This document shows, piece by piece, positions 35,388 to 45,681 of a stretch of 64,000 nucleotides of DNA. Made by a program: the position numbers and the translations under genes. The notes beneath the pieces are model-generated. The model saw only the letters and a list, made by a program, of their open reading frames with translations, made no database searches and had not been told where the DNA came from. Origin of the DNA: Bacteroidota bacterium (GTDB lineage: Bacteria; Bacteroidota; Bacteroidia; Chitinophagales; Saprospiraceae); NCBI GenBank assembly GCA_024642665.1, contig JAHEAR010000008.1:44053-108052 (forward strand). Direction: 5' to 3'. Each line of letters begins with the position of its first letter. The first letter of the stretch is position 1.

Positions 35388-38300
35388 TGGCGACAGATAA
35401 TTCAAATAACAGGATTGATGGCATATGGATTGGAAATGATAAATTCTATAAGATATCTAATGTTGATGTGCTCCGGCCATTCTTTATGAATATCGTCAGT
35501 GCCGGAAATCACTGGTTTTTTATTAGCAGCAATGGTGGCTTAAGCGTAGGGCGGAAGAATGCTGATGTTGCTCTTTTCCCATACTACACGGATGATAAAA
35601 TTACGGAATCAGCTGAGATCACCGGTAGTAAAACCATTATTCGACTTCGTACGTCAGAAAAGTTATTTGTCTGGGAACCGTTTTCTGAAAGGTGGGAAGG
35701 TAAATATAGAATCACCAGGAACCTGTACAAGAGTATTTATGGAAATAAAATACTCTTCGAGGAGATCAACCATGAACTGGAATTGACGTTCAGGTATTGT
35801 TGGACGACCAGTGATTTATTCGGTTTTGTCAAGAGCGCATCCATTACCAATCATTCAAAAGGAGATATACGGCTATCGGTATTAGACGGTCTTCAAAACA
35901 TTATTCCATATGGTATTGGAAGTAATTTGCAAAATCAATTCAGTAATCTTGTGGATGCTTATAAGCGAAGTGAACTGATCATAGATTCCGGGCTTGGAAT
36001 TTTTGCTTTAAGTGCTATCATAGCTGATAGGGCTGAACCTAGTGAAGCTTTGAAAGCGAATGTTGTCTGGTCATATGGTTTGCCGGAATCAAAGCACTTA
36101 CTTTCTTCTATTCAATTAAAAAGTTTCAGGAGCGGAAATCCTATCCATGAAGAGGTGGATATCAAAGGTGAAAAAGGAGCTTATTTCATTTGCGCAGAAT
36201 TCCTGCTTCAGTGCAATGAAAATAAAGAATGGGTAATGGTAGCTGAGGTTGAACAGAATCAATCCGCTATTGCGGCTATATCGCAACGAATAAAAAATGA
36301 TACGGATCTTGAGAAACAGGTCAGGGAAGACATCGAGGCGGGCACCAGACGTTTAATTGAAATTGTTGCCGGATCCGACGGTTTGCAACTTACTTCTGAT
36401 CATCCGGTGGATTCCAGACATTTCGCTAATACTCTTTTCAATATAATGCGGGGGGGGATTTTTGATTTTAATTATCGGATTGAGAAATGGGATTTTACTA
36501 AATTCATTTCAACGGCCAATATATTAGTATTTCAAAAATTTAAGGCTCAGCTGGATGCGCTCCCCGATGCGTTTTCATTGATGGAGCTAAAGAAGTTAGC
36601 GGCACAGAGTGAAGTTGGTGCTTTCAGCCGTTTATGCATGGAATACTTGCCCTTAAAATTCAGCAGACGTCATGGCGATCCCAGCAGGCCCTGGAATAGA
36701 TTTTTCATCAATACAAAGAGTGATGATGGATCAAAACTTCTTGCCTACGAAGGAAACTGGCGAGACATTTTTCAAAACTGGGAGGCCCTGGCACATGCTT
36801 ATCCTGAGTTTATAGAAAGTATGATCTATAAATTTGTCAACGCCTCTACGTTTGATGGGTACAATCCTTACCGGGTGACGAAAGACGGATTTGATTGGGA
36901 AACGATTGAACCTGACAATCCCTGGTCTTATATTGGGTACTGGGGGGATCATCAGGTGATTTATTTGTTAAAGTTTCTTGAGTTTTTTGAGAAGCATTAT
37001 CCCGGCAAACTGGCAAGATATTTAGATAGAGAGGAATTCGTTTATGCCAATGTTCCTTATAAAATCAAAGCGTATAGGGATATTCTTGAGAACCCGAAAG
37101 ACACTATTTATTTTGATGTTGAGGCCGATAAATTAATCCGCAGGCAAATGGAAGTTAAAGGTTCCGATGCGGCGTTGATTTACACGGAAGATGGATCAAT
37201 TTATACCGTCAATTTTGTTGAGAAGCTTCTGGCACTTGTGCTGAGTAAGCTATCCAATTTTATCCCCGGTGGAGGTATTTGGATGAATACCCAACGTCCG
37301 GAATGGAATGATGCAAATAATGCCTTGGTGGGCAATGGTGTATCAATGGTGACACTCTGTTATTTAAGGCGTTTCATGGTCTTTTTCAGAAGGGTGCTTA
37401 TAGCGGCAGATAATGAGAGATTTAGGGTTTCTAACGAACTCATTGTTGCTTACAAGCGAATCAGAGAAACTTTCGAACAGTACGAAGATATTTTATCTAA
37501 GGAGATTGGTGATAAGGAACGCAAGTCCATATTAGATCATTTGGGGCAAGCGGCAAGTGATTACAGGCAGCATATTTATAAACAGGGCTTTTGGGGTGAA
37601 AAAAGGACAATATCCAGAGAGGGGCTAATTCATTTTATGGATGTCAGTTTGAAATTTTTGGATCACACTATCCGATCAAACGAAAGACAGGACAATTTAT
37701 TCCATGCTTATAACCTGATGACTTTTGAAAATGGAGACAGCATTTCTGTTTCTCGTCTGAGTGAAATGCTGGAAGGGCAAGTGGCGGTATTAAGTTCGGG
37801 GTATTTGGCGTCATCAAAAGTTCTTGATGTGCTGGATGCCTTAAAACGCAGTGCGCTGTATCGCAAGGATCAGGAGAGTTATATGCTTTATCCAAATAAG
37901 GAATTGCCCGGCTTCAGCGAGAAAAATAATATTAGCCGGGAAACGATTGCCAAATCGACTTTACTTCAGCAAATGGTAGAAAGCGAAAATGTAAAAATTA
38001 TCGAAAAGGATGTTAATGGCATGTATCACTTCAATGGGGATTTCAAAAATGCCGGTGACCTGAATGCGGCCTTGGATTTGTTGTCTCAAAGTCGATATGG
38101 TTCACTGGTTAATGCAGAAAGAATGCTAGTGCTGCAAATCTTTGAAGAAGTATTTAATCACAAAGCTTTTACCGGACGGTCAGGCACTTTTTTTGGGTAT
38201 GAGGGGCTCGGATCGATATACTGGCACATGGTATCTAAGCTGCGACTTGCAGTACAAGAGTGTTGCTTTGTGGCGATAGAGCGGAAGGAAAGCCCGCAGA

Positions 38301-38821
38301 CGATTGACCGATTGATGAAGCATTATTTTGAGATCAGAGAAGGTATCGGTGTGCACAAAACACCTGCCATTTACGGCGCCTTTCCCACCGATCCATATTC
38401 ACATACACCGGCAGGCAAGGGTGCCCAGCAGCCTGGTATGACAGGTCAGGTAAAAGAGGATATACTGTGCAGATTTGGTGAATTGGGAGTTTTTGTGAAA
38501 GCAGGTCAATTGTCTTTCAATCCTTTTTTACTGCGTAAGAATGAATTTTTGAAAGAGCCTACGTTGTTTCACTTTGTCAATGTTCTGGATCATCATGATC
38601 AGATGGAATTGGAAGAAGGAAGTATTGGCTTTACTTATTGTCAGGTTCCCATTGTATACAAGATTGCATTAGAGCATAGCTTGGAAGTCCGGCAAAATAA
38701 CGCAACTACGGTCCGTTTTTCATCATCAGTCCTTGATGTAGAAACGACACAACAGGTGTTCCAAAGAACGGGAAGGATAGAATGCATTATTGTTAATGTC
38801 AATGAATCGGAATTGCAATAG
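35384..38821 (+). CDS. GH149-type beta-1,3-glucan phosphorylase
   Basis: A 1145-residue cytoplasmic protein without signal peptide. Its length and conserved blocks match GH149 beta-1,3-oligoglucan phosphorylases: YIGYWGDHQVIYLLKFLE (about 516-533), RPEWNDANNALVGNGVSM (638-655) with Asp643 as candidate general acid by analogy to the WND motif of GH94, YEGLGSIYWHMVSKLRLAVQ and TPAGKGAQQPGMTGQVKEDI. The family releases glucose 1-phosphate from beta-1,3-glucooligosaccharides with inorganic phosphate, saving ATP. The start overlaps the previous stop (ATGA). The assignment rests on remembered family motifs, so GH94/GH161 relatives remain possible. Confidence 0.82.
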   Translation: MMATDNSNNRIDGIWIGNDKFYKISNVDVLRPFFMNIVSAGNHWFFISSNGGLSVGRKNADVALFPYYTDDKITESAEITGSKTIIRLRTSEKLFVWEPFSERWEGKYRITRNLYKSIYGNKILFEEINHELELTFRYCWTTSDLFGFVKSASITNHSKGDIRLSVLDGLQNIIPYGIGSNLQNQFSNLVDAYKRSELIIDSGLGIFALSAIIADRAEPSEALKANVVWSYGLPESKHLLSSIQLKSFRSGNPIHEEVDIKGEKGAYFICAEFLLQCNENKEWVMVAEVEQNQSAIAAISQRIKNDTDLEKQVREDIEAGTRRLIEIVAGSDGLQLTSDHPVDSRHFANTLFNIMRGGIFDFNYRIEKWDFTKFISTANILVFQKFKAQLDALPDAFSLMELKKLAAQSEVGAFSRLCMEYLPLKFSRRHGDPSRPWNRFFINTKSDDGSKLLAYEGNWRDIFQNWEALAHAYPEFIESMIYKFVNASTFDGYNPYRVTKDGFDWETIEPDNPWSYIGYWGDHQVIYLLKFLEFFEKHYPGKLARYLDREEFVYANVPYKIKAYRDILENPKDTIYFDVEADKLIRRQMEVKGSDAALIYTEDGSIYTVNFVEKLLALVLSKLSNFIPGGGIWMNTQRPEWNDANNALVGNGVSMVTLCYLRRFMVFFRRVLIAADNERFRVSNELIVAYKRIRETFEQYEDILSKEIGDKERKSILDHLGQAASDYRQHIYKQGFWGEKRTISREGLIHFMDVSLKFLDHTIRSNERQDNLFHAYNLMTFENGDSISVSRLSEMLEGQVAVLSSGYLASSKVLDVLDALKRSALYRKDQESYMLYPNKELPGFSEKNNISRETIAKSTLLQQMVESENVKIIEKDVNGMYHFNGDFKNAGDLNAALDLLSQSRYGSLVNAERMLVLQIFEEVFNHKAFTGRSGTFFGYEGLGSIYWHMVSKLRLAVQECCFVAIERKESPQTIDRLMKHYFEIREGIGVHKTPAIYGAFPTDPYSHTPAGKGAQQPGMTGQVKEDILCRFGELGVFVKAGQLSFNPFLLRKNEFLKEPTLFHFVNVLDHHDQMELEEGSIGFTYCQVPIVYKIALEHSLEVRQNNATTVRFSSSVLDVETTQQVFQRTGRIECIIVNVNESELQ

Positions 38822-38822
38822 G

Positions 38823-40127
38823 ATGCGTCATTCATTAATAAACATATGGTTGCTTGGTCTGGTGATGTTAACGCTTGTTGCATCCTGTAAAGGGCAGGAT
38901 GATATAAAAGTTAATCGCCCTGAATTAATGAATAAGGAGATGACAGCTAAAGATATTTTGGGCAATCCAAAATTTCAGGCAATAGCCTATGGCGGTTATC
39001 GTGAAATGACTCGTGAAAAACAACCGACCATTGAAGATTTGAAAGAAGATTTAAAAATTCTTCACGCCATGAACATTAAGGTGCTGAAAACTTTTAATGT
39101 TGAATTAGCTGAGACATCTAATTTGCTGAAAGCCATAAAATCATTGATGTCTGAAGATAAGACATTTGAAATGTACGTGATGTTGGGTGCATGGATATCA
39201 TGTGAAAATGCATGGATTCCAGGAGTTGCACCTAATCATGACAAAGAAGATATCAAGGCTAATACCCTGGAAATTGAAAGAGCTATTGAATTAGCCAATC
39301 AATATCCTTCCATTGTAAAGGTTATTTCTGTGGGAAATGAGGCGATGGTGCATTGGGCGGAACGCTATTATGTGCAGCCTGATGTGGTTTTATCCTGGGT
39401 CAATCATTTGCAGGCGTTAAAGAAGATGGATAAACTACCTCGGGATATCTGGATCACATGTTCGGATAATTTTGATGCATGGGGAGGAGGCGATTCCATT
39501 TATCACGTGCCAGCACTTGTGGATTTGATTCGGGCAGTAGATTTTGTGTCCATGCATACTTATCCTTATCATAATACATATTATCAGCCGGATTTTTGGG
39601 GAATTCAGGAAAGCGAAGTAGCACTTTCTGATATTCAAAAGATTGAATTGGCGATGCGTCGTGCCGTTGAATTTGCACAGGTGCAATATCAGGCTGTTGC
39701 GACTTACATTGAGAAACTCGGCATTGAAAAACCCATTCATATCGGAGAAACAGGGTGGGCTACTATGTCGAATGGAAACTATGGCTCTAACGGGTCCAAG
39801 GCCACGGATGAATTTAAGCAAGCACTCTATTACAAATGGGTCAGAGACTGGACCAATGATACAGGTATTACTTGTTTTTATTTTGAAGCATTTAATGAAC
39901 GTTGGAAAGATGCAGGAAATCAAGGGGGATCAGAGAATCATTTTGGGTTGTTCACCGTCGATGGCAGTGCAAAGTATGTTCTATGGGATCTTGTTGATCA
40001 AGGTGTATTTGACGGATTGACGAGAAATGGAAACCCTATTTCAAAAACCTATGAAGGGGATATCGATGCATTGCTGAGGGATGTGGAGATGCCGGCTGTG
40101 AAAAATATTATAGCTGCTGACCTTTGA
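38823..40127 (+). CDS. GH17-type beta-1,3-glucanase lipoprotein
   Basis: A 434-residue lipoprotein when read from the ATG at 38823, one base after the GH149 stop; a start at 38790 would overlap that gene and spoil the leader. Lipobox LVASC (Cys22). The barrel shows the GH17 pattern: ILGNPKFQAIAYGGYREMT, ISVGNEAMVHW with acid/base Glu173, MHTYPYHNTYY and IHIGETGWATMSN with nucleophile Glu309. GH17 enzymes cleave unbranched beta-1,3-glucan from ends or internally. It should shorten the GH16 products in the periplasm or at the surface. Confidence 0.88.
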   Translation: MRHSLINIWLLGLVMLTLVASCKGQDDIKVNRPELMNKEMTAKDILGNPKFQAIAYGGYREMTREKQPTIEDLKEDLKILHAMNIKVLKTFNVELAETSNLLKAIKSLMSEDKTFEMYVMLGAWISCENAWIPGVAPNHDKEDIKANTLEIERAIELANQYPSIVKVISVGNEAMVHWAERYYVQPDVVLSWVNHLQALKKMDKLPRDIWITCSDNFDAWGGGDSIYHVPALVDLIRAVDFVSMHTYPYHNTYYQPDFWGIQESEVALSDIQKIELAMRRAVEFAQVQYQAVATYIEKLGIEKPIHIGETGWATMSNGNYGSNGSKATDEFKQALYYKWVRDWTNDTGITCFYFEAFNERWKDAGNQGGSENHFGLFTVDGSAKYVLWDLVDQGVFDGLTRNGNPISKTYEGDIDALLRDVEMPAVKNIIAADL

Positions 40128-40137
40128 GAAGTAGATT

Positions 40138-41616
40138 ATGCAACAGATAATTTTTTCAATACTAATAGTCTTTATGAGCGCAAGTGGTTGTCATCGCACT
40201 GCAAGATTGGATGTGAAGGTTGTTGAAACCTCTGCGGGTGGAAATAAGTTAACACCAGTAGCTGTTTTGTCTTCAGCGAAGCCTGGCATTAGGATTGTTT
40301 TACATCCGGAAAAGCAATATCAGACGATTACTGGTTTTGGGGGCTCATTTACTGAGTCATCTGCCAATGTATTAAATCGATTGAGCAAGGAGAATCGGAA
40401 TAAGATTCTGGAAGCCTATTTTTCAAAAGAAGGCGCTAATTATTCTCTTTGCCGGACGCATATGAATTCCTGTGATTTTTCTTTGGGACATTATTGTTAT
40501 GCCTCTGTGGAAGATGATATGATGCTTGATCATTTTTCCATCGATGAAGATAAAGATGATCTTATACCCATGATCAAGGATGCGATGAATATTTCTGAAG
40601 ATGGTTTTCGGATCATCGCTTCGCCCTGGACAGCACCGCCATGGATGAAAGACAATCATGATTGGATGGGAGGAAGATTGCTGCCCGGGTTTTATGACAC
40701 CTGGGCGATGTTCTATTCTAAGTATGCAGATGCCTACAATTCAGAAGGTATTACTATATGGGGATTTACGGTCGTCAATGAACCACATGGCAACGGTGAC
40801 AATTGGGAAAGCATGTTGTTTACCCCTGAAGAAATGACAGCATTCGTGCAGCATCATTTAGGTCCAAAGTTGGAAGCAGATGGAAAGAGCGACATGGTTA
40901 TCCTTGGGTATGATCAGAACAGAGCTGGTTTGAAAGAGTGGGTGGATGTCATGTACAGCGATGATGCTTCTTCGAAGTATTATAGTGGAACGGCCATTCA
41001 TTGGTATGAAAGTACGTATGAGATTTTCGGGCAGGACTTACAATATGCTCATCAAAAAGCACCGGATAAATATCTGATTCAAACAGAAGGATGTGTGGAT
41101 TCAGAAGTGCCGAGATGGAAAGATGATTCGTGGTATTGGAGCAAGGAAGCTACGGATTGGGGATGGGACTGGGCTCCTGAGAAAGATAAGTATCTCCATC
41201 CGAAGTATGTTCCTGTGTTTCGCTACGCTCGTGATATCATCGGGTGCCTGAATAATTGGGTAGATGGATGGATCGATTGGAATATGGTATTGGATAAACA
41301 AGGGGGACCGAATTGGTTTAAGAACTGGTGCGTAGCTCCTGTCATTGTTGATCCGGAAAATGACGAAGTATATTTTACGCCATTGTATTATACAATGGTT
41401 CACTTCAGCAAGTTCATGCGACCCGGTGCTAAATCAATCGAGGTCGTCTGTTCAGATAATGATCTCATGGTTGCTGCAGTGCTTAATCCGGATAAAACTA
41501 TCGCTGCGGTGATATTCAATCCCGGCGAAGAAGCCAAAGATTTTGAAATTGAATTAAATGGACAATCCACAAGGGTGCAAATCAGTGGGCTGGCGATTCA
41601 AACGATTGTGATATAA
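40138..41616 (+). CDS. GH30-family beta-glucosidase/beta-1,6-glucanase lipoprotein
   Basis: A 492-residue lipoprotein (SASGC, Cys18). The GH30 barrel opens with TITGFGGSFTESSANVL, then FRIIASPWTAPPWMKDN. Catalytic residues are Glu215 in WGFTVVNEPHGNG (acid/base) and Glu317 in YLIQTEGCVD (nucleophile). The small beta-sandwich ends the protein. GH30 members of laminarin loci remove beta-1,6-linked glucose branches, which is the likely role here, letting GH17 and GH149 act on the linear chain. It starts 10 bp after GH17. Confidence 0.9.
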   Translation: MQQIIFSILIVFMSASGCHRTARLDVKVVETSAGGNKLTPVAVLSSAKPGIRIVLHPEKQYQTITGFGGSFTESSANVLNRLSKENRNKILEAYFSKEGANYSLCRTHMNSCDFSLGHYCYASVEDDMMLDHFSIDEDKDDLIPMIKDAMNISEDGFRIIASPWTAPPWMKDNHDWMGGRLLPGFYDTWAMFYSKYADAYNSEGITIWGFTVVNEPHGNGDNWESMLFTPEEMTAFVQHHLGPKLEADGKSDMVILGYDQNRAGLKEWVDVMYSDDASSKYYSGTAIHWYESTYEIFGQDLQYAHQKAPDKYLIQTEGCVDSEVPRWKDDSWYWSKEATDWGWDWAPEKDKYLHPKYVPVFRYARDIIGCLNNWVDGWIDWNMVLDKQGGPNWFKNWCVAPVIVDPENDEVYFTPLYYTMVHFSKFMRPGAKSIEVVCSDNDLMVAAVLNPDKTIAAVIFNPGEEAKDFEIELNGQSTRVQISGLAIQTIVI

Positions 41617-41631
41617 CTGTAATTAAATAAA

Positions 41632-43203
41632 ATGTCTAAGCTCAAAATACCGACTCAATATAAAGTCCCGCTAGGACAAAAAGCTGCTTTCGGCGCAGGT
41701 CATTTTGTGCTGAACATGCTGCCGGGCGCACTTGGGTTCTTTTCTTTTTTTTTACTGACTGCATTTGGGATGGATCCATTTCTGGCAGGATTGCTGGGAG
41801 GGTTGCCGCGTATATGGGATGCGGTGACTGATCCAATCATGGGCTTTATATCTGATAATACAAGATCACGTTGGGGACGCCGGAGGCCTTATATTTTTAT
41901 GGGTGCGATTTTAAGCGGAATATTCTTTATCCTGTTATGGCAAATAGATGAAACAAATTCACAGACCTATATCTTCTGGTACTTTCTCATCTTTTCGCTG
42001 ATATTTCTGGTAGGAAATACAATTTTTGCTACACCTTTGGTCGGTCTCGGATATGAAATGACACCTGACTACAATGAAAGGACACACTTAATGGGTTTTG
42101 CCAATACGATGGGGCAAATTGCATGGATGCTTGTTCCCTGGTTTTGGGTTATTATAGCCGATCCTGAGATATTTACAACGCAGGCAGATGGTGTGCGCCA
42201 AATGTCTTTAGTGGTTGGAGCAGCTTGTATTATACTTGGAATTTTGCCGGCCATATTTTGTCGGGGAATCGATGCCAGCCATATGGATAATTTAGAAAAG
42301 TTGTCATTCCGAAATTTAATTTCAAATCTGAAAAAACTTTTTAGTGGGATTGCTCAGGTGGCGAGAAACAAACCATTCATGAAACTGTGTGGTGCCACCT
42401 TTTTAATTTTTAATGGATTTCAGGTGGTTGCTGCTTTCAGCGTTTTCATTATTGTATTCTACATGTATAATGGAAGCTATGCTGATGCGGGTACCTGGCC
42501 AGCCTGGTTTGGAACATTTACAGCGGTGATTACAGCTTTTATTGTAATTCCGATCGTATTAAAATTGTCAGACAAATATGGAAAGCAAAAGGCCTTTATC
42601 ATTTCAACCCTGATCTCTGTCATTGGCTACTTACTCAAATGGTGGGGTTTTAGCGTTCCGCTAAATGATCGATTTAATGAAACAGGCTTTGCACAATTAC
42701 TTAATCAGGGGGTTGCTTCTATTTTTGGATTTCTGGATCCAATACTTGATCAACTGGGTATGTCCTGGTTTAGTATTGATGCCAGCGGAGGTATCCCATG
42801 GCTTATATTTGTTCCGATTCCATTTATTGCTTTTGGGCTAGGTGGTTTATTTACGCTCATGATGAGTATGACAGCTGATGTTTGCGATTTGGATGAATTA
42901 GAGAATGGTATGCCCCGTAAAGAAGCCACGTATGGTGCGATCTACTGGTGGATGGTTAAGTTAGGGCAAGGATTAGCATTGGCACTTGGAGGATTGGTTC
43001 TCAAGTTAGTTGGGTTTATATCAGATGCCCCGACACAAGCGGGTGAAACGATGACGCAATTGAGGATTGCAGATATTGTCATACCGGTTTTTACGGCCCT
43101 TTTGGCCATAGTGATTATGTGGAAATATAATTTGACAGAAAAACGATCCAAGGAGATAAAAGATGAATTGGTTAAGCGCAGGGGAGAATTTAAACTATCT
43201 TAA
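41632..43203 (+). CDS. GPH-family sugar:cation symporter
   Basis: A 523-residue inner-membrane transporter with about 12 helices, of the glycoside-pentoside-hexuronide group. The signature is the loop DAVTDPIMGFISDNTRSRWG followed by RRRPYIFMGA. It closes the PUL 15 bp after the GH30 gene and supplies the uptake step needed before cytoplasmic phosphorolysis by GH149. The substrate is probably short beta-1,3-glucooligosaccharide or glucose, inferred from context. Confidence 0.9.
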   Translation: MSKLKIPTQYKVPLGQKAAFGAGHFVLNMLPGALGFFSFFLLTAFGMDPFLAGLLGGLPRIWDAVTDPIMGFISDNTRSRWGRRRPYIFMGAILSGIFFILLWQIDETNSQTYIFWYFLIFSLIFLVGNTIFATPLVGLGYEMTPDYNERTHLMGFANTMGQIAWMLVPWFWVIIADPEIFTTQADGVRQMSLVVGAACIILGILPAIFCRGIDASHMDNLEKLSFRNLISNLKKLFSGIAQVARNKPFMKLCGATFLIFNGFQVVAAFSVFIIVFYMYNGSYADAGTWPAWFGTFTAVITAFIVIPIVLKLSDKYGKQKAFIISTLISVIGYLLKWWGFSVPLNDRFNETGFAQLLNQGVASIFGFLDPILDQLGMSWFSIDASGGIPWLIFVPIPFIAFGLGGLFTLMMSMTADVCDLDELENGMPRKEATYGAIYWWMVKLGQGLALALGGLVLKLVGFISDAPTQAGETMTQLRIADIVIPVFTALLAIVIMWKYNLTEKRSKEIKDELVKRRGEFKLS

Positions 43204-43368
43204 ATAAATTTACTTTACCCATAATTGGAATTTGTCGGGTATGGCTTGTAGTCAACAAACATGAATTGGAGCATAAATTTAATCTATAAGGAAAGTGTGA
43301 ATGGGGGAGGTCTATTTAATAAATAGATTTCATAAAGGTATATTTCATGCAACTAGCCAAAAAAATGA

Positions 43369-44052
43369 TTATTGGATAACAATCATCTTTGTGATCACGA
43401 AAGCATGATTTATTTCAAAGCGCAATACATGCAAACCGGGATCAACCTTGCTTATGTCAAGGGTGGGCATTGTGTTATAGCCGATCTCAGTTATTTGCCT
43501 TTTCCCCTTTACGTCCAAAAGTTTTATCTCTCCTCCGGTAATGGTGTTATCGTTTAGCTGATGGTCAATTCATCATGCGCCGGATTAGGATAAATAGTTA
43601 CTTCATTTGCCATATCCGGTGAGTTTATTCGGGTAGTCTCCTCCGGAATGGGAAAGGAAAATGGCAAATTGCAATTTGAGAAGGAGTTGTTTGTATTATT
43701 TACAATGTGATGTCCTGTGATGGTATTTCCGAGTTTAGCCAAGTCCATAAATTCTTGATAACTATTGACGTGAGTTGGACCTGCAATCCCGGAGAAAAGA
43801 AGCTGATTATTTACAAAATCGATGCTGTCATTTTCCGGACAAATGGAAATTATCGGGCCATGTAAGAATTGATGATGTGCTGTTATTAAAAAGTGAATCA
43901 GGTCTCCGGTGTTTGGGTTATGGGTAATTAGAATGGAATCAATGGTGAGTGAATCACAAAGCTTATAGGAGGAATTACATAATTCCTGAGCCCTATTCGA
44001 ATTGATACAGAACAATGAAAGCAGTAAGAAGCATATGATTTTTGCCCGGCAT
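43369..44052 (-). pseudogene. T9SS-sorted secreted protein broken by two 1-nt indels
   Basis: The middle frame encodes 153 residues with internal SICPENDSIDFVNN and ends VTIYPNPAHDELTIS followed by a stop at 43554. In the neighbouring frame the sequence continues as LNDNTITGGEIKLLD to ITKMIVIQ and a proper stop at 43369-43371, completing a type A T9SS sorting domain; adding one base around 43557-43560 joins them. At the 5' end the same frame has a good signal peptide (KIICFLLLSLFCINSNRAQ) but no ATG. Removing one A from a 5-base run (plus-strand T run 44039-44043) connects it to ATG 44052. So the intact gene would be about 228 codons. It is either a decaying gene or two assembly errors. Confidence 0.8.
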
Positions 44053-44080
44053 ATTCAATAATAAACCAATAGAATGAACA

Positions 44081-44695
44081 TTAGTCAATTTTAGAGCGGA
44101 TACTCCAGATCAACCAGAAAACCCAGGTGATAGTGGTGATGATCGCTATGACCTGTGGAAACCAGATAGCCAGTATGGCACAAAGCGAATATAGAGTAAA
44201 GGCAAAGAAGCCGAATCTCCGATTTTCTTTATAAAATAAAACGGCTTGTTCGTTTTTAGGTAAATGACCTTGCAGCGATGAGGTGGTGAACACTATCCAG
44301 CTAGCCGCCTGTAAAGCCAGGGTAATATCATACAGAATAACTGCCGGTGAGGCATGGTTTGTTAAGATATATTCGCCTAACATGGAAGTAGGAAATGGAA
44401 TGAAGACGACAGTGAGTAGCATAAAGCCATTGGCATAGATAAATGCAGAGGAAGATTTGTTGACCAATTTTAAGCTGACATGATGATTGACCCATGTGAT
44501 AAAAATAATGATGAAGCTTAAAAGGAAAGCTGTAATTGAGGGGGCAATATGTTTTAACGCAATCCATAACTCCTCAGTAGATTGTATCTGATCCGGGAAA
44601 GGAATTTTTATATCAATAATGAGCAAGGTGATCGCAATTGCAAAAACGCCATCGCAAAAAGCTTCTAATCTTGCATTGGGATTTGGTTCGGTCAT
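44081..44695 (-). CDS. TMEM175/DUF1211-family potassium channel-like protein
   Basis: A 204-residue membrane protein with six hydrophobic segments. The N-terminal motif RLEAFCDGVFAIAITLLIID is the family signature (normally RxxxFSDGVFAIAxTLL), with Cys in place of the Ser. Bacterial members form tetrameric potassium channels. It lies 35 bp downstream of the esterase gene. Confidence 0.88.
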   Translation of the reverse strand: MTEPNPNARLEAFCDGVFAIAITLLIIDIKIPFPDQIQSTEELWIALKHIAPSITAFLLSFIIIFITWVNHHVSLKLVNKSSSAFIYANGFMLLTVVFIPFPTSMLGEYILTNHASPAVILYDITLALQAASWIVFTTSSLQGHLPKNEQAVLFYKENRRFGFFAFTLYSLCAILAIWFPQVIAIITTITWVFWLIWSIRSKID

Positions 44696-44730
44696 GAGTT
44701 AAAAGTTATATGTGTCAACCAGCATTCAGC

Positions 44731-45681
44731 TTATGGAAGTGTAAAGCCCTTCATCCAATCCCAATGGGCTTGCGCGCCATAAAGCCAGTGATTCTGCCCA
44801 TTTGGATAGATATGTCCCATGCCCTTGATGAAGGCCATGTGAAAGTTGTTGATCACGTTCCCATTATTTGGTTTATAGGTGGCAACAACAATTGTATTTG
44901 TATCACCGGTGAGTGTGTAGTTTGGGTTAAGATCAAAACTCTTGATGGTTGTTTCCATTGTTATATTAGGCCGTGTACCCGGAGTGCTAAGGACAATGCT
45001 AAATGCACTCAATGGAATTTCAGGTCCGGTACCCCCGGGGCCATCATCTTTATTGCCCAGTTGATAGGTGATAGGTAATTGTCTGTTCGGTACAAAGGTA
45101 GTGTCAATGCTAAATGCGGAGGCGCTTTCAACAATGGCAGCAATTCTTTCACTCATTTGGATAGAAAGCTTTGCACACATTTGAGCGCCATTAGAAAATC
45201 CTATAAAATATATCCGTTTCGTATCAATAGTATATTTCTCCTCTAATTCATCAATGATCTGACCGAGAAATTTCACGTCATCGGGAATTGTTTGATTTGG
45301 ACAATAACTCCAATCGGAGGCAGGCTGAGAATTCCATTTTGAGGTAGTTTTTTGTTGTCCATCAGTAAAGATGCATTGCACTGAAGAACTAGGAAAAACG
45401 GTTAAAATATTTTCCTGTTCACCCAATTCTTTCCATCCGGAATCATTATAAAATTTTTGACCATCCTGACCTGTTCCATGCAGCATGAAGACTACCGGAA
45501 TTTTTGTTTGTGCATTATAGCTTTGGGGGACGCTCACGATATACGCCCGATTTACGCCGTTGATATTCGTCTGAAAGTCATTTCTGCCATAAGTAATGAT
45601 CTGCTCATTAGGATTGTCGGATTTGTTGCACCCTGACAAAATAATTAGCAGCATGAATGGGATAAAAATTAGCTTTTTCAT
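44731..45681 (-). CDS. Secreted esterase of the PHB-depolymerase/LpqC type
   Basis: A 316-residue lipoprotein with lipobox LSGC. The start is the ATG at 45681, since the frame upstream offers only a TTG. The alpha/beta-hydrolase shows VFMLHGTGQDGQKFY (oxyanion region), IYFIGFSNGAQMCAKLS with the nucleophile Ser of GxSxG and a C-terminal MGHIYPNGQ with the catalytic His. Family members cleave short-chain esters or feruloyl groups; the substrate is unclear. Confidence 0.87.
   Translation of the reverse strand: MKKLIFIPFMLLIILSGCNKSDNPNEQIITYGRNDFQTNINGVNRAYIVSVPQSYNAQTKIPVVFMLHGTGQDGQKFYNDSGWKELGEQENILTVFPSSSVQCIFTDGQQKTTSKWNSQPASDWSYCPNQTIPDDVKFLGQIIDELEEKYTIDTKRIYFIGFSNGAQMCAKLSIQMSERIAAIVESASAFSIDTTFVPNRQLPITYQLGNKDDGPGGTGPEIPLSAFSIVLSTPGTRPNITMETTIKSFDLNPNYTLTGDTNTIVVATYKPNNGNVINNFHMAFIKGMGHIYPNGQNHWLYGAQAHWDWMKGFTLP

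Noticed and set aside
43311-43327. TCTATTTA/TAAATAGA palindrome downstream of the symporter gene
   Set aside because: It is very AT-rich with a one-base spacer; no functional context supports a site.
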